Positions 8,297 through 17,214 of a stretch of DNA of 64,000 nucleotides are shown here, piece by piece; the first letter of the stretch is position 1, and every line of letters begins with the position of its first letter. The stretch lies in contig NZ_LZRD01000002.1 in assembly GCF_001687325.1 (NCBI RefSeq), positions 1-64,000 on the forward strand. Reading direction: 5' to 3'. The translations under genes and the position numbers were made by a program. The notes under the pieces were generated by a model. It saw only the letters and a program-made list of their open reading frames with translations. It was not told the DNA's origin and did not search any database. The stretch is from Streptomyces sp. PTY087I2. Its GTDB lineage: Bacteria > Actinomycetota > Actinomycetes > Streptomycetales > Streptomycetaceae.

Positions 8297-8420
8297 TCCG
8301 GGTGGCTTTCTGTTGCGAGCCGGGCCCCGGATCTTCGCGAAGCGCCGCACGGGCTTTTCGGAGGACCACTCGGCCCGGCATGACGGCAGCGCCCACAGGG
8401 CGTGGACGTGTCATACAGGA

Positions 8421-8533
8421 CCGAAGGTCTCGCCCGCCCGCGGAAATCCTTCTCAGGATCCACGAGCCCGGCCACCGGGAACCCGAGGGCTCCAGTGTGT
8501 CGACGACCGGTTTGCGGGGCTACTCCCCTTCGC
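8421..8533 (-). ncRNA. yybP-ykoY manganese riboswitch
   Basis: Read leftward, the transcript contains CGAAGGGGAGTAGC at the 5' side and GCGAGACCTTCG at the 3' side. These are the two conserved metal-sensing loop segments of this riboswitch class, and CGAAGG/CCTTCG form the closing P1 stem of six pairs. Intervening hairpins occupy about 85 bases. The aptamer ends 124 bases before the ATG of a manganese exporter, the class's usual target. The switching mechanism (terminator or ribosome-site masking) was not resolved. Confidence 0.88.
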
Positions 8534-8682
8534 AGCCGTCAACGATACCCCACTCGGCTTGGTGAGGGTGCTGGTGTTCGAACCGCGGACGCCTCGGTAG
8601 AGTCGTGGTGATCACCCGGACCGGCCGTGGTCCTCACCTGACATCACCCCTCACCCCTCTCTCCGCGACGGGAAGTGCCCCG

Positions 8683-9087
8683 ATGAGCCGCCGCTCCCGC
8701 AAGGACGTGCCCGCCCAGGGCGCCGGCCGCCCCACCGTCAGCGTCTGCCGGGGCTGCTGCTGCGGCACCGAGAAGATCCCGGGCGTCGACCACGCGGCCC
8801 AGCTGGCCCGGCTGCGTTCCGGACTGGAGGGCGCCGCCACCGTACGGGCGGTCGAATGCCTGGACGCCTGCGAGCAGGGCAACGTGATCGTCGTGCAGCC
8901 CTCCGCCGAGGGGCGCAGGGCCGGGGGCCGGCCGGTCTGGCTGGGTCTGGTCAACGACGAGCACGCCGAGCAGGACATCGTGACCTGGGCGACGGAGGGC
9001 GGGCCGGGGCTCGCGGACGCCCCGGACATCCTCGACCTGTACGTCTTCAAGCCCTCGCGCCGGGTCTCGGCCGGCCTGGACGGCTGA
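8683..9087 (+). CDS. Thioredoxin-like (2Fe-2S) ferredoxin domain protein
   Basis: 134 residues. Cysteines lie in VCRGCCCG (Cys22, 25, 26, 27) and ECLDAC (Cys59, Cys63), the pattern of small thioredoxin-fold 2Fe-2S proteins. It probably transfers electrons in the cytoplasm; the partner is unknown. GGGAAG precedes ATG 8683, which is preferred over a longer in-frame start at 8605 that would add a non-conserved Thr/Pro-rich stretch. The gene meets the regulator at 9112 tail to tail. Confidence 0.8.
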   Translation: MSRRSRKDVPAQGAGRPTVSVCRGCCCGTEKIPGVDHAAQLARLRSGLEGAATVRAVECLDACEQGNVIVVQPSAEGRRAGGRPVWLGLVNDEHAEQDIVTWATEGGPGLADAPDILDLYVFKPSRRVSAGLDG

Positions 9088-9111
9088 GAACCCGCTGCCG
9101 CCGGGGCTCCC

Positions 9112-11013
9112 TCACCGGCCCTGTGTCAGCCGGTGCAGCCGCAGGGCCAGCTGGATCTCCAGCGTGCGTGCGGGCGAGTTCCAGTCCGGGCCGAGAAGTC
9201 GGCCGATGCGCTCCAGCCGCTGCACCACCGTGTTCACATGCACATGGAGCAGCGACTTGGTCCGGGTCAGGCTCGCGCCCTCGGCGAAATAGGCGTCCAG
9301 CGTGGTGACGAGGTCGGTGCCGCGCCGGCTGTCGTAGTCGAGCACGGGCCCCAGCGTCCGCCGGACATAGCCGCCCAGGTCCGCCTGGTCTCCCAGCAGT
9401 ACGCCGATGAACCCCAGGTCCGCGATGGCCCCGCCGCTCCCGGTGCGGCCGAGGGCGCGCAGCGCGGCGAGGCAGCGGTCGGCCTCGCGGTGCGCGTCGG
9501 GCAGCTCGGCCGGACCCGTGGCCGGACCCGCCGCGCCCACCGTGACGGGGAAGCCGACCGCCTGGCCCAGCTCGGCGGCGAGCGTCTGCGCGGACGGCCC
9601 CGGCGCGTCGGAGGGAGCGACCAGGACGACGTGGTCGTGGTGGAGCCCGGCCAGACCGTTGAGGGCCTGCGCGCTGCGGGCGGACGCGGCAAGCAGCCGG
9701 TGGCGGGGGGCCACCTCGCTGTGCGCGACGAACACGCTGTGCCGACGGTTGAGGTTGACGCCCAGCCGGCGGGCGCGGGCGGCGAGGGTGCCCGGGTCGC
9801 CGGTGCGCGCGAGCAGATCGCCCAGCAGCTCTCCCCGCACCCGGTCCTCCGTCTCCGCGACCGAGCGGCGCAGCAGCATGAGCAGCGCGGTGACGACGCT
9901 GGCCCGCTCGAACAGCAGCCGGTCGGCGTCCGCGAGCCCGGCCCGGCCGGTCAGGGCGATGGAGCCGAGGAGCTCGGGCCCGGCGAGTACGGCGCAGACC
10001 CAGGTGCCGTCCAGCGGCACCGCCCGGCCCCGGGCCCGGGAGGCCGACACCGCCGGGAGCGGCTGCGGCAGCGGCTCGGCGCGCGCCCGGGCCAGCTCCG
10101 CGCCGTCCGCGTCGTGGATGAGGATCCCGCCGTCCAGGATGTCGGCGAGCGCCGCCGCCACGTCGTCGGCCCCGCCGCCCTGGAGCACCAGGTCGGTGAG
10201 CTGGTCGTGCGCCTCCTCGGCGCGGCGCATCGCCTCGCTGTGCGTCCGGATGGTCTCCGACGCGGCGTTCAGGTCGACCAGCGCGGCCCGGGTCTCCTCC
10301 AGCAGCCGCGCCCCGTCGATGGCGATCGCGGCGTGGTCGGCCAGGGAGGACAGCAGCGCCACCTCGGTCGCGGTGAACTCGCGGGGCGACCGGTCGGCCG
10401 CGTACAGGACGCCGATGATGCGGGCCCCGAGACGCAGCGGCACGCCGAGGATCGCCCGCAGGCCCTCGTCCAGGACCGCGCTGTCGATGGTGGTGGTGTG
10501 GTGGAACCGGGTGTCGGCCTGGTAGTCCCCGGTCGCGTACGGGCGGGCCGTCTGGGCCACCAGCCCGCCCAGGCCCTCGCCCATGCCGAGCCGCACCCGC
10601 TGGAACGCCTCGGCCACCGAACCATCGGTGACCCGCATGTACGTGTCGCCCGCGGCGTCGTCGTTGAGCGAGAGATAGGTGATGTCGGTGCCGAGCAGCA
10701 GCTTCGCCCGGTGGACGATGGCCCGCAGCACGGCGTCCAGGTCCCGCAGGGCCGCCAGGTCGCTCGCCGTGTCGAACAGGGCGGTGAGCTGCGCCTCGCG
10801 CACCCGGTGCTGGCCGAGCGTGCGCCGGATGCGCAGCGCCACGGCGGCGGCCTCGGCGATCTCGGCCACCTCGGCGGCGGAGGCGCCCGCCTCCCGGGCG
10901 TCGGCGGCCGGCCGGTCGAACTCCTCGGCCGCCGCACCCTGCGCCAGCAGATCGAGGAGCCGTCGCAGGGCGGGCGCGGAGTGCTGGGCGGGGCGTGTCA
11001 CGCCGGTGAGCAT
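9112..11013 (-). CDS. GAF-domain transcriptional regulator with PucR/CdaR-type C-terminal HTH
   Basis: 633 residues from ATG 11013, with GGGAGG ten bases upstream. After a helical N-terminus, a GAF domain spans about residues 75-240 (ends near DHAAIAIDGARLLEE). A middle region resembling the GGDEF-like part of PucR/CdaR activators follows, and the C-terminus has the HTH_30 helix-turn-helix (TKSLLHVHVNTVVQRLERI). Such proteins activate catabolic genes in response to a small molecule. It is the last gene of the leftward 3-hydroxybutyrate block and the natural candidate regulator of it. A hairpin at 11094-11134 separates it from the transporter. Confidence 0.85.
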   Translation of the reverse strand: MLTGVTRPAQHSAPALRRLLDLLAQGAAAEEFDRPAADAREAGASAAEVAEIAEAAAVALRIRRTLGQHRVREAQLTALFDTASDLAALRDLDAVLRAIVHRAKLLLGTDITYLSLNDDAAGDTYMRVTDGSVAEAFQRVRLGMGEGLGGLVAQTARPYATGDYQADTRFHHTTTIDSAVLDEGLRAILGVPLRLGARIIGVLYAADRSPREFTATEVALLSSLADHAAIAIDGARLLEETRAALVDLNAASETIRTHSEAMRRAEEAHDQLTDLVLQGGGADDVAAALADILDGGILIHDADGAELARARAEPLPQPLPAVSASRARGRAVPLDGTWVCAVLAGPELLGSIALTGRAGLADADRLLFERASVVTALLMLLRRSVAETEDRVRGELLGDLLARTGDPGTLAARARRLGVNLNRRHSVFVAHSEVAPRHRLLAASARSAQALNGLAGLHHDHVVLVAPSDAPGPSAQTLAAELGQAVGFPVTVGAAGPATGPAELPDAHREADRCLAALRALGRTGSGGAIADLGFIGVLLGDQADLGGYVRRTLGPVLDYDSRRGTDLVTTLDAYFAEGASLTRTKSLLHVHVNTVVQRLERIGRLLGPDWNSPARTLEIQLALRLHRLTQGR

Positions 11014-11093
11014 ACGGTGATCGCCTCCCGGGAGGGGCCGAGGGCGGGTCCGGCGGATCAGGACCGGACAGGCCCCGGCGGGCAACGGAACAG

Positions 11094-11134
11094 CCCTCCC
11101 GCGCACCGTACGAGCGGTGCGGCGCGCGGGAGGG
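11094..11134 (-). terminator. Hairpin between transporter and regulator
   Basis: CCCTCCCGCGC (11094-11104) pairs with GCGCGGGAGGG (11124-11134), just past the stop codon of the transporter gene in the direction of transcription. No T-run is present, which is usual for GC-rich actinobacterial terminators. Confidence 0.6.
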
Positions 11135-11141
11135 CGGGGGA

Positions 11142-12530
11142 TCAGCGGCCGAGGGGGACCGAGTCCTTCACGGTCGCGGCGGGCGCGGCCGGAACGGAAT
11201 GCTCCAGGCCGTCCTTCGTCAGGTCGCGGCCCCGGGTCTCCTTGGCCACCCAGACCGTCACCGCGGTGACCAGGGAGGCGAAGCAGAGGTAGAGGGAGAT
11301 CGGGACGGACGACTCGTAGTCCTTGAGCAGTTCGACCGCGATCAGCGGGGCGAGGGCGCCGCCGATGATCGAGGCCAGCTGGGAGCCCATCGAGGCGCCG
11401 GAGTAGCGGACCTTCGTGTCGAACAGCTCCGAGATGAACGCCGCCTGCGGACCGTACATCGCGCCGTGCAGCAGCAGGCCGAGCGTGACCGCGAGGACGA
11501 TGACGGGGAACGACTTGGTGTCCAGGAGCGCGAAGAACCCGAACGCCCAGGCCGCCATGCCCACCGCGCCGATCAGGGTGACCGGGCGGCGGCCCAGCCG
11601 GTCCGAGAGCGCACCCCACAGCGGAATGGTCACGAAGTGCACCGCCGAGCCGATCAGGACGGCGTTCAGGGCGTCGCTCTTGGACATCTCCAGGTGCACG
11701 GTCACGTAGACGAGCAGGAACGCGGTGAGGATGTAGTACGAGATGTTCTCGCCGAAGCGCGTGCCGATCGCGAGAAGCACCTCGCGCCAGCTCTTGCGGA
11801 ACACCTCGACGACCGGGGGCTGCTCCTTCTCCCCCTGGGCGGCCGCCTCGGCCGACTTGCGCTGCGCCTCCAGGAAGACCGGGGACTCCTCCACCGAGAT
11901 CCGGATCCACAGGCCGATCATGACGAGGATGCCGGACAGCAGGAACGGGATGCGCCAGCCCCAGGCGAGGAACGCCTCGTCGGACTGGACGGCCGCGAGC
12001 AGCGCCAGGACACCGGTCGCCAGCAGATTGCCGCCGGGCGCACCGGACTGCGGCCAGGAGGCCCAGAAGCCGCGCCGTTCGTCGCCGCCGTGCTCGGAGA
12101 CGAGCAGCACCGCGCCGCCCCACTCGCCGCCCAGCGCGAAGCCCTGCACCAGGCGCAGGACGGTCAGCAGGATCGGCGCCCACACCCCGATGCTGGCGTG
12201 GGTGGGCAGCAGACCCATGGCGAAGGTGGCGCCGCCCATCATGAGCAGGCTGAGCACGAGCAGCTTCTTGCGGCCGATCTTGTCGCCGTAGTGGCCGAAG
12301 ACGATGCCGCCGAGCGGACGGGCGGCGAAGCCGACCGCGTACGTCAGGAAGGCGAGCAGCGTGCCGACCAGCGGATCGCTGCTGGGGAAGAACAGCGAGT
12401 TGAACACGAGCGCGGCAGCCGAGCCGTAGAGGAAGAAGTCGTACCACTCGATGGTGGTGCCGACGAGGCTGGCCGCGACGATGCGGCCGATGCGGCTGTT
12501 GCCGGGCGGAGCGGAGTTCGGGGAACCCAT
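11142..12530 (-). CDS. MFS transporter, metabolite:H+ symporter (MHS) type
   Basis: 462 residues with twelve predicted membrane segments. The N-terminus TTIEWYDFFLYG and the loops GHYGDKIGRKK and SDRLGRRP are signatures of the MHS group (ShiA, ProP, KgtP). These import small carboxylic acids or zwitterions with protons. The gene lies 101 bases after the 3-hydroxybutyrate dehydrogenase gene in the same direction, so 3-hydroxybutyrate or acetoacetate uptake is the likely job. Substrate is inferred from context only. Confidence 0.85.
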   Translation of the reverse strand: MGSPNSAPPGNSRIGRIVAASLVGTTIEWYDFFLYGSAAALVFNSLFFPSSDPLVGTLLAFLTYAVGFAARPLGGIVFGHYGDKIGRKKLLVLSLLMMGGATFAMGLLPTHASIGVWAPILLTVLRLVQGFALGGEWGGAVLLVSEHGGDERRGFWASWPQSGAPGGNLLATGVLALLAAVQSDEAFLAWGWRIPFLLSGILVMIGLWIRISVEESPVFLEAQRKSAEAAAQGEKEQPPVVEVFRKSWREVLLAIGTRFGENISYYILTAFLLVYVTVHLEMSKSDALNAVLIGSAVHFVTIPLWGALSDRLGRRPVTLIGAVGMAAWAFGFFALLDTKSFPVIVLAVTLGLLLHGAMYGPQAAFISELFDTKVRYSGASMGSQLASIIGGALAPLIAVELLKDYESSVPISLYLCFASLVTAVTVWVAKETRGRDLTKDGLEHSVPAAPAATVKDSVPLGR

Positions 12531-12631
12531 GGTGAGTCACCGCGTTTCAGTGGCAGGGCTGTCAGGGACGGGGGTGCGGGTGATGCGGATGGTGCGCCCG
12601 GTTCCGGTGGGGGCCGGAGCCGGGGTGGGGT

Positions 12632-13429
12632 TCAGTGGGCGCCCCAGCCTCCGTCCACGGGGAGCGAGGCGCCGGTGATGTATCCGGTGTGGGGGCCGCA
12701 GAGCCAGAGGCAGACCGCGGCGACCTCGTCGGGCTCGATCAGCCGCTTGATCGCGGAGCGCTCCAGGAGGATGTCGGTGACGACCTCCTCCGGCGGGATC
12801 CCGTGCGCGGCGGCCTGACCCGCGATCTGGCCCTCCACCAGGGGGGTACGGACATAGCCGGGGTTGACGCAGTTGCTGGTCACCCCGTGCGGGGCGCCCT
12901 CCAGAGCGGCCACCTTGCTCAGCCCCTCCAGGCCGTGCTTGGCGGCGACGTACGCGGACTTGAAGGCGCTGGCCCGCAGCCCGTGCATGCTGGAGACGTT
13001 GACGATCCGGCCCCACCCGCCGGCGTACATGTGCGGAAGGCACTGCCGCATCAGCAGGAACGGGGCGGTCACCATCACCTGCTGGATCAGCGCGAAGCGG
13101 CCCGGCGGGAACTCCTCGATGGGGGACACGTGCTGGAGTCCGGCGTTGTTGACCAGGATGTCCACCCCGGCCGGCAGCGTCCCGACCGCCTCCGCGTCGG
13201 CCAGGTCCACGACGTGGGCCACCCCGCCGATCGCGGCGGCGACGGACTTGGCGCTCTCCGCCTCCCGGTCGACCACGTGCACCAGGGCCCCGGCGGCGGC
13301 GAGCACCTCGGCGGTGGCCCGCCCGATGCCGCTGCCGCCGCCGGTGACGAGGGCGGCGCGCCCCCTGAGGTCCACGGCCCCGGCGCCCGGCGCCGGGGAG
13401 GCGGAGGCTGCGTGAAATTGGCTCGTCAT
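12632..13429 (-). CDS. bdhA: 3-hydroxybutyrate dehydrogenase (SDR family)
   Basis: 265 residues. A short-chain dehydrogenase fold with TGGGSGIG cofactor motif, NNAGLQHVSPIEEF, SSMHG and catalytic Tyr-x3-Lys in YVAAKHGLEG. The segments NCVNPGYVRTPLV and a C-terminus ending PVDGGWGAH are characteristic of 3-hydroxybutyrate dehydrogenase, which oxidises (R)-3-hydroxybutyrate to acetoacetate with NAD. The adjacent depolymerase, transporter and CoA-transferase supply and use these metabolites. Start ATG 13429 is chosen on alignment; no strong ribosome site is visible. Confidence 0.9.
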   Translation of the reverse strand: MTSQFHAASASPAPGAGAVDLRGRAALVTGGGSGIGRATAEVLAAAGALVHVVDREAESAKSVAAAIGGVAHVVDLADAEAVGTLPAGVDILVNNAGLQHVSPIEEFPPGRFALIQQVMVTAPFLLMRQCLPHMYAGGWGRIVNVSSMHGLRASAFKSAYVAAKHGLEGLSKVAALEGAPHGVTSNCVNPGYVRTPLVEGQIAGQAAAHGIPPEEVVTDILLERSAIKRLIEPDEVAAVCLWLCGPHTGYITGASLPVDGGWGAH

Positions 13430-13511
13430 GGCCGGAAACGGTAGAGACACCCGGCCGGACATCCCATGGAGTGAATCTCCACAGTGAGCTCGCGGGAAGT
13501 GGCGGACTCCG

Positions 13512-15029
13512 CTACCTGTTCGGCTTTCCGGGCTCCCCGTTCGGCTTTCCGGCCAGCGGGCAGCGGGTGAGCCGCTCGGCGGGAGTGGCATCCGCGGGCA
13601 GCTCCAGGGTGCGGCTCGACGGGGGACGCCGACCGTCGTCCAGCCAGCGTTCCAGCGCCGCGGCCGCCGAACGGTGGCACGGCACGAGCGGACGCAGCCG
13701 GTCCGGGAAGGTGTCGAAGAGCGAGTCCACATGCGTGCCGCCCTCGACCCGGTAGTAGCGGTGGAGCGCGCCACGCCCCTGCTGCCGCACCATCCGCGCG
13801 TACGTGTCCGAGGTCCGGGAGATCGGGAGCAGCACGTCCAGGGTGCCGTGGAAGCTGATCAGCGGTTTCCCGATACGGCCCGTCAGAGCGATCTTCGCGA
13901 CCGCGTCGCGGACCTCGTCCGGCCGCTCCGCGTACACGTAGTCGGCGTCGCAGGCGGGGGTCCCGGGCGCGCAGAAGGGCGTGCCCGCCTCGGTCGCGCC
14001 GTCGAAGTCCGGGTCCAGCTCCTCCCGGTAGATCCGCTGGGTCAGGTCCCAGTAGTACTGGTGGTGGTACGGCCACAGGAACTCCGAACCGGCCGGGTAT
14101 CCGGCGGCCGTCATGGTCCGGTGGGCGTCCTCGGCGTCCGCGCCCCCGGCGGCGTAGCGCGGGTAGGCACGCAGGGCGGGCGGCAGGAAGGTGAGCAGGT
14201 TCGGCCCCTCCGCGCGCCAGAGCGCCCCCTCCCAGTCCACCCCGCCGTCGTACAGCCCGGGATGGTTCTCCAGCTGCCAGCGCACCAGATAGCCGCCGTT
14301 GGACATGCCCATCGCCAATGTGCGCGAGGGAGGCCGCAGATAGCGCTGGGCGACCACCAGCCGGGCCGCGCGGGTGAGCTGGGTGAACCGGGTGTTCCAC
14401 TCGGCGATCGCGTCACCGGGCGCCCGGCCGTCCCGGTGGAACGCGGCCGAGGTGTTGCCCTTGTCGGTGGCGGCGAACGCGTAGCCCCGGTCGAGCGCCC
14501 AGTCCCCGAAGGCCCGGTCGTTGGCGTACTGCTCGCGCACCCCGGGCGAACCGGCCACGACGAGGCCGCCGTTCCAGCGGTCCGGGAGCCGGATGACGAA
14601 CTGGGAGTCGTGGTTCCAGCCGTGGTTGGTGTTGCCGGTCGACGTGTCGGGGAAGTACCCGTCGATCTGGATGCCCGGTACGCCGCTGGGGGTGGCCAGG
14701 CCCTCCGGGGTGAGCCCCGCCCAGTCGGCCGGGTCGGTGTGCCCGGAGGCCACCGTCCCCGCCGTGGTCAACTCCGCAAGGCAGTCGACTTGTTGGCGGG
14801 CCGCTCCGGGGACGCGGATGGCGTCCTGGCGTGCACAGTGCCCGTGCCCGTGCCCGCCGGAGTCCGGGGCCAGGGGAGCCGCGGCGGACGGGGCCGCCGT
14901 CCAGGCCGTCAGCACGGCCGCCGCGACGGCCGCCCCGCGCAGCCACCGGCCCCGGGACGGGCGGTGGGCGGCGTCGTGTGGTGGCCCGGCGCGCCGGGGC
15001 GCCGGTGGTACCGGGGGTGGGGTCAGCAT
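13512..15029 (-). CDS. Secreted alpha/beta hydrolase, possible 3-hydroxybutyrate oligomer hydrolase or tannase-like esterase
   Basis: 505 residues. A long signal peptide with an Arg-rich start, hydrophobic core near AAVAAAVLTAW and Ala-x-Ala cleavage region implies export. The nucleophile elbow is GMSNGG, and a C-terminal GGTHVDS could hold the catalytic His. The layout (paired Cys, long inserts) resembles tannase/feruloyl-esterase and 3-hydroxybutyrate-oligomer hydrolase proteins. It starts 41 bases after the PHB depolymerase gene with GGAGG before ATG 15029, so both are probably one transcript. Cutting of soluble 3-hydroxybutyrate oligomers is the favoured guess from context. Confidence 0.7.
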   Translation of the reverse strand: MLTPPPVPPAPRRAGPPHDAAHRPSRGRWLRGAAVAAAVLTAWTAAPSAAAPLAPDSGGHGHGHCARQDAIRVPGAARQQVDCLAELTTAGTVASGHTDPADWAGLTPEGLATPSGVPGIQIDGYFPDTSTGNTNHGWNHDSQFVIRLPDRWNGGLVVAGSPGVREQYANDRAFGDWALDRGYAFAATDKGNTSAAFHRDGRAPGDAIAEWNTRFTQLTRAARLVVAQRYLRPPSRTLAMGMSNGGYLVRWQLENHPGLYDGGVDWEGALWRAEGPNLLTFLPPALRAYPRYAAGGADAEDAHRTMTAAGYPAGSEFLWPYHHQYYWDLTQRIYREELDPDFDGATEAGTPFCAPGTPACDADYVYAERPDEVRDAVAKIALTGRIGKPLISFHGTLDVLLPISRTSDTYARMVRQQGRGALHRYYRVEGGTHVDSLFDTFPDRLRPLVPCHRSAAAALERWLDDGRRPPSSRTLELPADATPAERLTRCPLAGKPNGEPGKPNR

Positions 15030-15070
15030 GAGGTGTGCCTCCGTCGGGTGGGCGATGTGCGTGGGGTCTG

Positions 15071-16360
15071 TCAGGCGCAGGAGCCGTCGGCGAGGACGTA
15101 GTGGCCCGCCGGGGACTCCTTGAGGGTGTGGGTCACGAAGGTGTTGTAGAGCCCCAGATGCTGGCCGGAGCCCTTGGCGTACACCTGGCCGCCGGTGGTG
15201 GTGGCCCGGCCGGCGCGTACGTGCTCGTAGTTGTTCGCCGTCCAGCAGGCGGCGGGCTCGGTGGGCGGGTCCACGGGCGGCTCGGGGACGGTGGTGCCGT
15301 CGAGACCGAAGAACCGGGTGATCCAGTAGCCGGAGCAGATCGAGTCGATGAAGTGCTGGGTGCCGGTCGCACCGCACTGCTCGGCGCCGCTGCCCGGATC
15401 GACCGGGGTGCCGTGCCCGATGCCGGGCACCCTGTCGACCTCGACGACGCTCCGGCCGTCCGCCGCCAGATACTCGCTCCTGCGGGTGCTGTTGGGGCCG
15501 ATCGTGGAGGTACGGTCCGGGGTCTGGCCGAGCCCGTGCACCGCGGTCCACTGGTCCCGCAGCTCGTCGGCGTTCCTCGGGGCGACGGTCGCGTCGTTGT
15601 CCCCGTGCCAGATCGCCACCCGGGGCCAGGGGCCCGCGAAACCGGGGTGCGCGTCCCGGACGGCCTGCGCCCAGGCGGCCGGGGTGCGGTCCACGCCGGG
15701 GCTCATGCAGCCGAACGCCGAGACGACGTCGACCCCGCAGCCGTACGGGATCCCGGCGACGACCGCGCCCGCGGCGAACACGTCCGGGTAGGCGGCCAGC
15801 ATCACGGAGGTCATCGCCCCGCCCGCCGAGAGACCCGTGACCTGGACCCGGCCGGGGTCCGTGCCGTAGGCGGCCGCGGCGTGCGCGACCATCTGCCGGA
15901 TCGACGCGGCCTCGCCCTGGCCCCGCCGGGTGTCGCTCGGCTGGAACCAGTTGAAGCACTTGTTGGCGTTGTTGGCGGTGGTCGTCTCGGCGTACACGAC
16001 GAGGAAACCGTGCCGGTCGGCGAAGGTGTTGAGACCGGCGTTGTCGGAGTAGATCTGCGCGCTCTGGGTGCAGCCGTGCAGGGCGACGACCACGGGCGCG
16101 TTCGCGGGCAGCGCCGCGGGCCGGTACACGTACATGTTCAGGGCGCCGGGGTTGGCCCCGAACGAGGTGACCCGCTCCAGGGCGGCGGCCGCCCGCGCCT
16201 CGGCGGGTGCCGCGGCGCTCGCGGAGGCCGTCCCCGGTCCTGCCAGGGCCGCCCCGGTGGCCAGGGCGACGACGGCGGCGAACCGGCGGACGGCACGGCT
16301 CCACCGCCCGCCGCGCCGGGCCCCGGGCGGAGCGGGGTGTGGGGGAATGATGTGCGACAT
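15071..16360 (-). CDS. Secreted PHB depolymerase-family esterase
   Basis: 429 residues from ATG 16360, with GGGAGG upstream. Signal peptide, then an alpha/beta-hydrolase of the esterase-PHB family: oxyanion segment ALHGCTQSAQIY, lipase box GLSAGG, and a His in GIGHGTPVD. A Pro-rich linker (PEPPVDPPTEP) joins a C-terminal domain of about 60 residues that may bind substrate. Such enzymes hydrolyse poly-3-hydroxybutyrate, though some members are acetylxylan or feruloyl esterases. Neighbouring 3-hydroxybutyrate dehydrogenase, transporter and CoA-transferase genes favour PHB. Confidence 0.85.
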   Translation of the reverse strand: MSHIIPPHPAPPGARRGGRWSRAVRRFAAVVALATGAALAGPGTASASAAAPAEARAAAALERVTSFGANPGALNMYVYRPAALPANAPVVVALHGCTQSAQIYSDNAGLNTFADRHGFLVVYAETTTANNANKCFNWFQPSDTRRGQGEAASIRQMVAHAAAAYGTDPGRVQVTGLSAGGAMTSVMLAAYPDVFAAGAVVAGIPYGCGVDVVSAFGCMSPGVDRTPAAWAQAVRDAHPGFAGPWPRVAIWHGDNDATVAPRNADELRDQWTAVHGLGQTPDRTSTIGPNSTRRSEYLAADGRSVVEVDRVPGIGHGTPVDPGSGAEQCGATGTQHFIDSICSGYWITRFFGLDGTTVPEPPVDPPTEPAACWTANNYEHVRAGRATTTGGQVYAKGSGQHLGLYNTFVTHTLKESPAGHYVLADGSCA

Positions 16361-16382
16361 GGTGACCTCCCGTGGGACGGTG

Positions 16383-16406
16383 CACGGGATCGCCCGTGAT
16401 CCCGTG
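16383..16406. promoter_or_regulatory. Inverted repeat upstream of PHB depolymerase gene
   Basis: CACGGGATC (16383-16391) and GATCCCGTG (16398-16406) are perfect complements with a six-base loop, 22 bases before the depolymerase start. It could be an operator or a hairpin in the leader. The rest of the 196-base gap up to 16556 shows nothing else clear. Confidence 0.45.
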
Positions 16407-16556
16407 ACCCCGGCCGGGGCGCGCCATGCGGGAGCGCGGTACGGCCGGGGTGCGGTCACCGTAGGAAGGGGGCGGGAGGCCGGGTAATGGCGATGTTCTC
16501 CACAACGGGCCCGGGAGCCCGGGGCCACCACCTGTTGCCGGGAGCGCGCCGGGCTG

Positions 16557-17213
16557 CTACGTGCGTACCGATACCGGCTCGTGCGCCACGGTCAGCTCCG
16601 CCCCGGTCGCGGTCCGCACCTGATCGACCGTCACCCCGGGGGCCGTCTCCCGCAGCAGGAAGCCGTCGGGGGTGACGTCCAACACCGCGAGATCGGTGAT
16701 GATCCGGTGCACGACGCCCCGGCCGGTCAGCGGCAGGGCGCATTCCTGGAGGAGCTTGGGGGAGCCGTCGCGCGCCGTGTGCTCGGTCAACACGATGACG
16801 TGCCGGGCCCCGTGGACGAGATCCATGGCGCCGCCCATCCCCTTGACCATCTTGCCGGGGATCACCCAGTTCGCCAGATCGCCGGAGGCGGACACCTGCA
16901 TCGCGCCCAGGACCGCGACGTCGATGTGCCCGCCCCGGATCATCGCGAAGGAGAGCGCGGAGTCGCCACAGGACGCCCCGGGCAGCAGGGTCACCGTCTC
17001 CTTGCCCGCGTTGATCAGGTCGGCCCTGACCTCGGACGCGACGGGGTAGGGGCCGACGCCGAGGATGCCGTTCTCCGACTGGAACACCACCTCGACGCCG
17101 TCCGGCAGATGGTCGGGGATGAGCGTCGGCAGACCGATGCCGAGGTTGACGTAGGAGCCGTCGGGCAGCTCGCGTGCGGCGCGGGCCGCCATCTGCGTAC
17201 GTGTCAGCGGCAT
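16557..17213 (-). CDS. scoB: 3-oxoacid CoA-transferase subunit B
   Basis: 218 residues. The catalytic Glu47 lies in QSENGILG, the signature of family I CoA-transferases, preceded by VNLGIGLPT. It forms the catalytic half of succinyl-CoA:3-ketoacid CoA-transferase, activating acetoacetate to acetoacetyl-CoA. Its ATG lies one base after the stop codon of subunit A, implying translational coupling. The pair leads the leftward 3-hydroxybutyrate block. Acetate or 3-oxoadipate CoA-transferase is the alternative; context favours acetoacetate. Confidence 0.92.
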   Translation of the reverse strand: MPLTRTQMAARAARELPDGSYVNLGIGLPTLIPDHLPDGVEVVFQSENGILGVGPYPVASEVRADLINAGKETVTLLPGASCGDSALSFAMIRGGHIDVAVLGAMQVSASGDLANWVIPGKMVKGMGGAMDLVHGARHVIVLTEHTARDGSPKLLQECALPLTGRGVVHRIITDLAVLDVTPDGFLLRETAPGVTVDQVRTATGAELTVAHEPVSVRT

Positions 17214-17214
17214 G

